From Acidobacteriaceae bacterium (GTDB lineage Bacteria > Acidobacteriota > Terriglobia > Terriglobales > Acidobacteriaceae): a stretch of 9,213 nucleotides of DNA. Position numbers and translations under genes: made by a program. Below are positions 4,882 through 9,213 of this stretch, piece after piece. The number at the start of each line of letters is the position of its first letter. The first letter of the stretch is position 1. A model generated the notes under the pieces. It saw only the letters and a list, made by a program, of their open reading frames with translations. It was not told where the DNA came from and searched no databases. The stretch covers positions 1-9,213 of the forward strand of contig JASHUH010000127.1 of NCBI GenBank assembly GCA_030040115.1, written 5' to 3'.

Positions 4882-7800
4882 ATGCCCAGTCTCACCCAAG
4901 CGATTGCAACGTATTCCTATATCGACAGGCCGAGTATCGACTTGGGAACCGCCGACGCTGGCGATGCAGATTATGCACTGCTGACGCAAGTGGATGCACT
5001 GCTCGCTTCTGCCGCGCAATCGTTCAACGGGCGCCAGTACAACGACGCGATCACCAGCTACCATGCGGCCGAGTCGCTGATGTATGCGCATCTTGACCCG
5101 CAGTGGTCTCCGGACCTGGGCGCTCAGTTCCGGCCGTTGCTTCCCCGAGACCCTTCCCTGTTTACCCCTCTGCTCTCCGCCAGCTCGCAATGGCTGAATA
5201 TTCTGCCTGCGCCCACGCCCGCCAGCCCGGTGCGGCCCACGGTCGCAGTCAACGCCACGACGCTGGGGTCGGTCTCTTCGCTCCATGGCGCCGGCATCAC
5301 GCCGGTGAGTTCGAATCCCGCCAATACGGCTGCGGCGCTTGCCGACTTGCGCCTGGCTGCGATCTACACCGGCCAGGGAAACACGGCGGCAAGCAGCGTG
5401 GCCGACCAGAGAGCGTCCTCACTGGATCCGGTGGTTGCCCAAGGATTTGGCGTCAACGGCGCCAGTCCCGCCCCAACGCCCGCGCCGGCAGCTCCGGTTC
5501 CGTCGCCGGTGCTGGCTGCGCCCGTGACGGCCAAGCTGGCCGCCAACCCAGTCAAAGTGGGACAAATTGTGTCTTTCAAACTGCCGGTTGAAACGGCGCC
5601 TACGATTCCCGTCGCAGTATTGGCGCAACGGCAAGTGGGCCTGGTTGTGGGGAGCGCCGGAAAATATTCGGTGAGCACGCTGGAATGGGCCCAGAACGCG
5701 AATCCGGACGTCGCCACCATCACCTCGCTCCTCTATACGGCGCACGCCTCCGCCACCGCTTTGCCCGACGCGTTCAACAACGCCTCGACGCTCTGGGAAA
5801 GAGCGACCTTTCTGCCGCACGATTATTTCTATGTGATTCCCCTGGCGCTGGCGCAGTGCTACCAGGCCATCGGCGACTACGCGAGCGCCGAGACCTATTA
5901 TCTGCAGGCCGCGCAATACACGTATATCAACACGGCGGTGGAAGGACCATACGTCTGGATCCAACTGGCCAAACTGTATAGCGCCTGGGGCAACAGCGTG
6001 TATCAGAATGGCGACCCCGCAACCGCGACAACGCTGTACGCCAAGGTGCTGACGGCGGGCGGCGCAACCACGCCTTCAACGCAGCTTTATTCACTGGCCG
6101 GTCTGGCTGCCGGCGCCACGATTGCCAAGGCTTTGATTCCCCAGCTCGGCAGCCTGGCCACGAACGGGGTCACCGGGGTCAGCGCGGACGATGTTCCTTT
6201 TGCCTCCGTGCTGCTCAAAATCTACGCCAAGCAGAGTCAGATCAGCGCAGGCCTCGATTACTGGGGGAACCCGCCGAACATGGTCCCGATCTGGACCTTC
6301 AGCTATTTGCAGCAGGTGGCTACCAACTTTGCGCAGTTTGCCATGAATGCGGAGCAGGAAGTGATCAACTTCTGGAGCCAGGCTGACGAGGCCACGCTGA
6401 CGCAAACGCAGCTCGCCAACCAGGTGGCCCAGGCAAACGCGCAGGTCTCGGTGGCGCAGAAGCAATTGGCGGCGGCGCAGGACCAGGCTGCGACCTACCA
6501 GGCCGGGTTGACGCTGGCCAACACGCGGGCCACGGACGCCGCCGCCAACGCTTCGGAGTATGCGGCGCTCAACAGCCAGGCCATCACGCTGCAGGCTGAG
6601 GTCACGCAGAACCAGGGCGGCGATAACGGCGATTACAGCGGCCTGCAAAAAATGGCGAGCCAGTTGCTTACCAAAGGCTCCATTTCCGGCGATACCGCGA
6701 CTGTCGAGGCCGCCACTCAGCTTGCCGCAAACCAGCTCAGCCAGCAGTACCAGGTTGACAGCATGAACCGCATCACCACCGAGATGCAGCAGGCAGCCAC
6801 ACAGGCGCAGGCGCAACTCGTCGCAGCCAATGCGCAGGTGACTGCTTCGCAGGCCGCTGTGAGCGCGGCGCAGCTTGACGCGGCGGGCGCGGCGCAAACC
6901 CTGGCGGTCTTCAACGCGGATACCTTTTCGCCCCAGGTATGGCGCTCGATGGGCGACTTCATGCTGGACATCTACAACCAGTACATGGATATGGCGCTGC
7001 GGGCCGCCAAACTCATGCAATTTGCTTACAACTTCGAGAACGACGCTACTCTGAGCTACATCAAGAATTCGTATCCCGGCGTGGTGGACGGCCTGCTTGC
7101 GGCCGACGCGCTGATGCTCGACATTCAGCAGTTCACCGAAGACCTGATCACCGCCAACCGCGGCAAAAAGCAGTATGTGAAGAAATCGATCTCGCTGGCC
7201 ACGAATTATGGTTACCTTTTCCAGACCCAACTGCTCAAGACCGGCGCCATGACTTTCGAAACGACGCTCGACGATTTCGATACGACATATCCCGGCACAT
7301 ATCAGGGGCGCATCCAGAGTGTCTCGGTGGATATTCAGGGAATTGTGCCGCCCACGGGGATTTCCGGCACGCTCACCAACGGAGGGATTTCCTCTTACCG
7401 GCTGCCGTCGGATGTGGCTACGTCCACAACGGCGAGCAAGGTGAGAATCCAGAGCTCTGACACCCTGGTGCTGTCTGACTACAGCCCCGCTGTCGATGGC
7501 GCGCTGAACTCCATGACCGGCAATCAGCTCGGAATTTTTGAAGGGGCGGGTGTGGCCAGCACCTGGACGCTCAGCCTGCCCAAGCAGCTCAACAACATCA
7601 ATTACGGCACGCTCACCGACGTGGTGCTCACCATCCTCTATCAGGCGCGGTTCGATCCGCAGCTTGTGTCCACCGTAATGTCGCAGCTGGCCAGCCGCCC
7701 CGGTTTCTCGAGCCGGCAGTGGGCCATTCCGCTCGCCTGGCTCTACCCTGACCTGTTCTATTCATTTGTGAATACAGGTTCGCTGACGCTGAGCCTGGAC

Positions 7801-8139
7801 TCCTCGGATTTCGCACTGAATCAAACCGCTCCCACGATCACCGCGGTCAGTCTCATCGTCTCCATGAAGCCGGGAACCTCCGCGCAAGGCGTCACCATCA
7901 CGCTCACGCCGCCGGGGCGCAGCGCCGTCACGGGAGTCACCGACGCAAGTGGGGTCATTACCTCGCAAGGCGCGGGAAGCGCCTGGGCGTCTGCTCCCGG
8001 CGGGACCGCGCTCGGGAACTGGGTAATCCAGCTTCCCGCCGCGTCCAATGCAGCCCTGGCGCCGGGCGGAGTGCTGAACCTCTCCAGTCTCCTCAATCTC
8101 GTTCTGGTCCTCGACTATTCGTTTACACCTCGCAGCTAG
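4882..8139 (+). CDS. Compact TcA-like Tc toxin subunit: TPR-like N-terminus joined to TcA C-terminal half
   Basis: This is a 1085-residue protein with no signal peptide. The N-terminal half has TPR-like helices (about residues 32-75 and 279-391, with AIGDYASAETYYLQAAQY the clearest repeat) separated by Pro/Ala-rich linkers (about 109-127 and 196-216). From about residue 455 it follows the C-terminal part of TcA proteins. First is the GLDYWGNPPNMVPIWTF motif, then two long Ala/Gln-rich coiled helices (about 489-574 and 617-682). A helix after VWRSMGDFMLDIYNQYMDMA follows, then the TcB-binding region with DDFDTTYPGTYQGRIQSVSV and FEGAGVASTWTLSLP. TcA forms the pentameric stalk of Tc injection toxins and docks TcB. 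At less than half the usual size of about 2300-2500 residues, this one lacks recognisable VRP1, neuraminidase-like and membrane-hairpin segments. It is 27 bp upstream of a TcB gene. The homology of the C-terminal half is confident; the role of the N-terminal half is not. Confidence 0.88.
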   Translation: MPSLTQAIATYSYIDRPSIDLGTADAGDADYALLTQVDALLASAAQSFNGRQYNDAITSYHAAESLMYAHLDPQWSPDLGAQFRPLLPRDPSLFTPLLSASSQWLNILPAPTPASPVRPTVAVNATTLGSVSSLHGAGITPVSSNPANTAAALADLRLAAIYTGQGNTAASSVADQRASSLDPVVAQGFGVNGASPAPTPAPAAPVPSPVLAAPVTAKLAANPVKVGQIVSFKLPVETAPTIPVAVLAQRQVGLVVGSAGKYSVSTLEWAQNANPDVATITSLLYTAHASATALPDAFNNASTLWERATFLPHDYFYVIPLALAQCYQAIGDYASAETYYLQAAQYTYINTAVEGPYVWIQLAKLYSAWGNSVYQNGDPATATTLYAKVLTAGGATTPSTQLYSLAGLAAGATIAKALIPQLGSLATNGVTGVSADDVPFASVLLKIYAKQSQISAGLDYWGNPPNMVPIWTFSYLQQVATNFAQFAMNAEQEVINFWSQADEATLTQTQLANQVAQANAQVSVAQKQLAAAQDQAATYQAGLTLANTRATDAAANASEYAALNSQAITLQAEVTQNQGGDNGDYSGLQKMASQLLTKGSISGDTATVEAATQLAANQLSQQYQVDSMNRITTEMQQAATQAQAQLVAANAQVTASQAAVSAAQLDAAGAAQTLAVFNADTFSPQVWRSMGDFMLDIYNQYMDMALRAAKLMQFAYNFENDATLSYIKNSYPGVVDGLLAADALMLDIQQFTEDLITANRGKKQYVKKSISLATNYGYLFQTQLLKTGAMTFETTLDDFDTTYPGTYQGRIQSVSVDIQGIVPPTGISGTLTNGGISSYRLPSDVATSTTASKVRIQSSDTLVLSDYSPAVDGALNSMTGNQLGIFEGAGVASTWTLSLPKQLNNINYGTLTDVVLTILYQARFDPQLVSTVMSQLASRPGFSSRQWAIPLAWLYPDLFYSFVNTGSLTLSLDSSDFALNQTAPTITAVSLIVSMKPGTSAQGVTITLTPPGRSAVTGVTDASGVITSQGAGSAWASAPGGTALGNWVIQLPAASNAALAPGGVLNLSSLLNLVLVLDYSFTPRS

Positions 8140-8152
8140 TCAATCATCGACC

Positions 8153-8157
8153 AGGAG
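8153..8157 (+). promoter_or_regulatory. Ribosome binding site of the TcB gene
   Basis: AGGAG lies 9 nt before the ATG at 8167 and within the 27-bp gap after the TcA-like stop. It selects 8167 over the out-of-frame ATG at 8160. The short gap and the site's position indicate that both genes are on one transcript. Confidence 0.6.
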
Positions 8158-8166
8158 AGATGAGCC

Positions 8167-9213
8167 ATGGCCAAGCCAAGCGGCACCGCGAGTGAAATTC
8201 TGAATCTTCCTTCGGGTGGCGGATCGGTCTCCGGCGCGGGCAGCAGCTTCAGCGTGGACCTGAACACCGGCACGCTGACTGCGGCTATGGATTTTTCATT
8301 GCCCGCGGGTCCCAACGGCGTCATGCCGCAGATTTCTCTCCAATATTCCTCGAGTACCGGAGATGGCCCATTCGGCGCCGGCTGGTCGCTCGGAACCCTG
8401 ACCATGTTGCGCAAGATTACCCCGGATTCGGGTTCGACAAGCCCAGACGCAACCGGAACCTACTCGCTGAGCGGCGTGGGCGACTTGGTGGATATGGGTG
8501 GCGGGCGTTACCGGCCCACCGTGGATTCCACCGGCCAGCTGATCGAGTTTGCCAACGGCTCATGGACGGTCACCGACAACAAAGACAACAACTTTACCCT
8601 GGGAGCCACGGCGAACGCGCAGATCGGGAGCCCTCCGGCCGCATGGCTGCTCGACAGCAGCAGCGACAGCTCAGGCAACGCGGTTAAATATACATGGCTC
8701 AACGACCAGGGTTCGTTGGCGCCCGGCACGGTGAGCTGGGGCAACTATCAGCTCATTTTCAAATATGAAAGCCGGCCGGACATTCTCATCAACGGAAGCT
8801 ATGGCGCGCCCGTCCGGCTTACCCAGCGCTGCAGCGCGATTGAACTTCACGTGACCACCGAGGCTGCGAGCCTGGTCCGCAGTTGGCAGCTTCTCTATAA
8901 CGACAACAACGGGTCCGGCCGCTCGTTCCTGGCGACGATTCGGGAACAGGGACACGCGGCCGACGGCACAACCGTGTCAGCTCCGGACCGCTCCTTCGTT
9001 TATACGGTGCGGGGCGCGCCGTCGTTCACAGAGGTCACCGGCTTTACATCGCCGCTCAATGATGCTGACACCGATCTTGTCGATCTCAATGGTGACGGCC
9101 TGCCCGACATTCTCACGCTCGGCGGCGGCCTGCCCACCATGAGGCCCAATCTGGGCGGAGGACGGTTCGGATTCCCGCGCGCTCTTTCCCAGGCGCCATC
9201 GCCTTTGCGCTTG
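8167..9213 (+). CDS. TcB subunit of a Tc toxin complex, N-terminal part (SpvB + FG-GAP), partial
   Basis: The frame is open for 349 codons to the end of the window. Residues 8-80 carry the opening of the SpvB domain: LPSGGGSVSGAGSSFSV, then QISLQYSSSTGDGPFGAGWS (55-74). TYSLSGVGDLVDM follows, and later SWQLLYNDNNGSGRSFLATI, all typical of SpvB/TcB N-termini. At 303-340 comes an FG-GAP/integrin-type repeat with the calcium-loop pattern DLNGDGLPD (306-314) and NLGGGRFGFP, as in the TcdB middle/N-terminal region. In Tc toxins TcB forms the cap and half of the cocoon that stores the toxic TcC C-terminus; its beta-propeller binds TcA. Full TcB proteins are about 1400-1500 residues, so roughly three quarters lies outside the window. 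No signal peptide is seen. It directly follows the TcA-like gene. Confidence 0.93.
   Translation, partial: MAKPSGTASEILNLPSGGGSVSGAGSSFSVDLNTGTLTAAMDFSLPAGPNGVMPQISLQYSSSTGDGPFGAGWSLGTLTMLRKITPDSGSTSPDATGTYSLSGVGDLVDMGGGRYRPTVDSTGQLIEFANGSWTVTDNKDNNFTLGATANAQIGSPPAAWLLDSSSDSSGNAVKYTWLNDQGSLAPGTVSWGNYQLIFKYESRPDILINGSYGAPVRLTQRCSAIELHVTTEAASLVRSWQLLYNDNNGSGRSFLATIREQGHAADGTTVSAPDRSFVYTVRGAPSFTEVTGFTSPLNDADTDLVDLNGDGLPDILTLGGGLPTMRPNLGGGRFGFPRALSQAPSPLRL

Noticed and set aside
6346..6927. Ala/Gln-rich repetitive segment as a DNA tandem repeat
   Set aside because: The repetition is at the protein level (coiled-coil heptad-like composition); there is no exact nucleotide unit repeated in tandem.
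6091..7230. A 379-codon minus-strand open frame inside the TcA-like gene
   Set aside because: It is antisense to a coding region with clear TcA homology. The product is Arg/Leu-rich with no domain character, which is expected from repetitive Ala/Gln codons read backwards.
1..9213. CRISPR arrays, tRNA or rRNA genes, transposases
   Set aside because: Nothing on either strand had regular repeat-spacer structure, a tRNA cloverleaf with TTCGANNC-type arm in context, rRNA motifs or transposase signatures.

Overview
The window is high-GC DNA from a Gram-negative-type bacterium. Three things point, at moderate confidence, to Acidobacteriota or a similar soil/aquatic phylum. MurE carries the DNPR motif of meso-diaminopimelate-adding enzymes. 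Both Mur ligases look acidobacterial in style. A TGTCATCC...GAAGGATCT element, of a kind I associate with acidobacterial genomes, lies between the first two genes. Placement is from pattern memory only.

Layout. At 1-92 is the last 29 codons of a binding-protein-dependent ABC transporter permease. Facing it on the minus strand (203-943) is a small metallophosphoesterase. Divergent from that is a vapBC toxin-antitoxin pair (1072-1640), with a promoter/operator region built on repeated GCACC/GGTGC half-sites. Next come murE (1728-3239) and murF (3236-4645), overlapping by 4 bp. They catalyse consecutive steps of peptidoglycan precursor synthesis, adding meso-DAP and then D-Ala-D-Ala. Immediately after murF, overlapping its stop and with its own good ribosome binding site, an 18-codon hydrophobic reading frame starts and stops abruptly. 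It may be the stump of a disrupted gene.

The most interesting part is 4882-9213: a two-gene operon related to insecticidal Tc (ABC) toxin complexes. The first gene encodes a 1085-residue protein. Its second half matches the C-terminal half of TcA (pre-channel motif, paired channel helices, TcB-binding beta domains), but its first half is TPR-like helical sequence with Pro/Ala linkers. It lacks the recognisable N-terminal TcA parts (VRP1-type shell and neuraminidase-like region) and the hydrophobic membrane hairpin between the channel helices. The second gene, 27 bp downstream and open at the window end, is a TcB component with an SpvB domain followed by an FG-GAP-type repeat. Together they suggest a reduced Tc-like machine: a TcA stalk/adaptor that docks a TcB cocoon but may not form a classical pore. 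The rest of TcB and any RHS/TcC toxin part would lie beyond base 9213.

The dcw-type neighbours usually found around murE-murF (ftsI upstream, mraY downstream) are not seen here. Accessory modules, a TA pair and a Tc-like locus, sit on either side.
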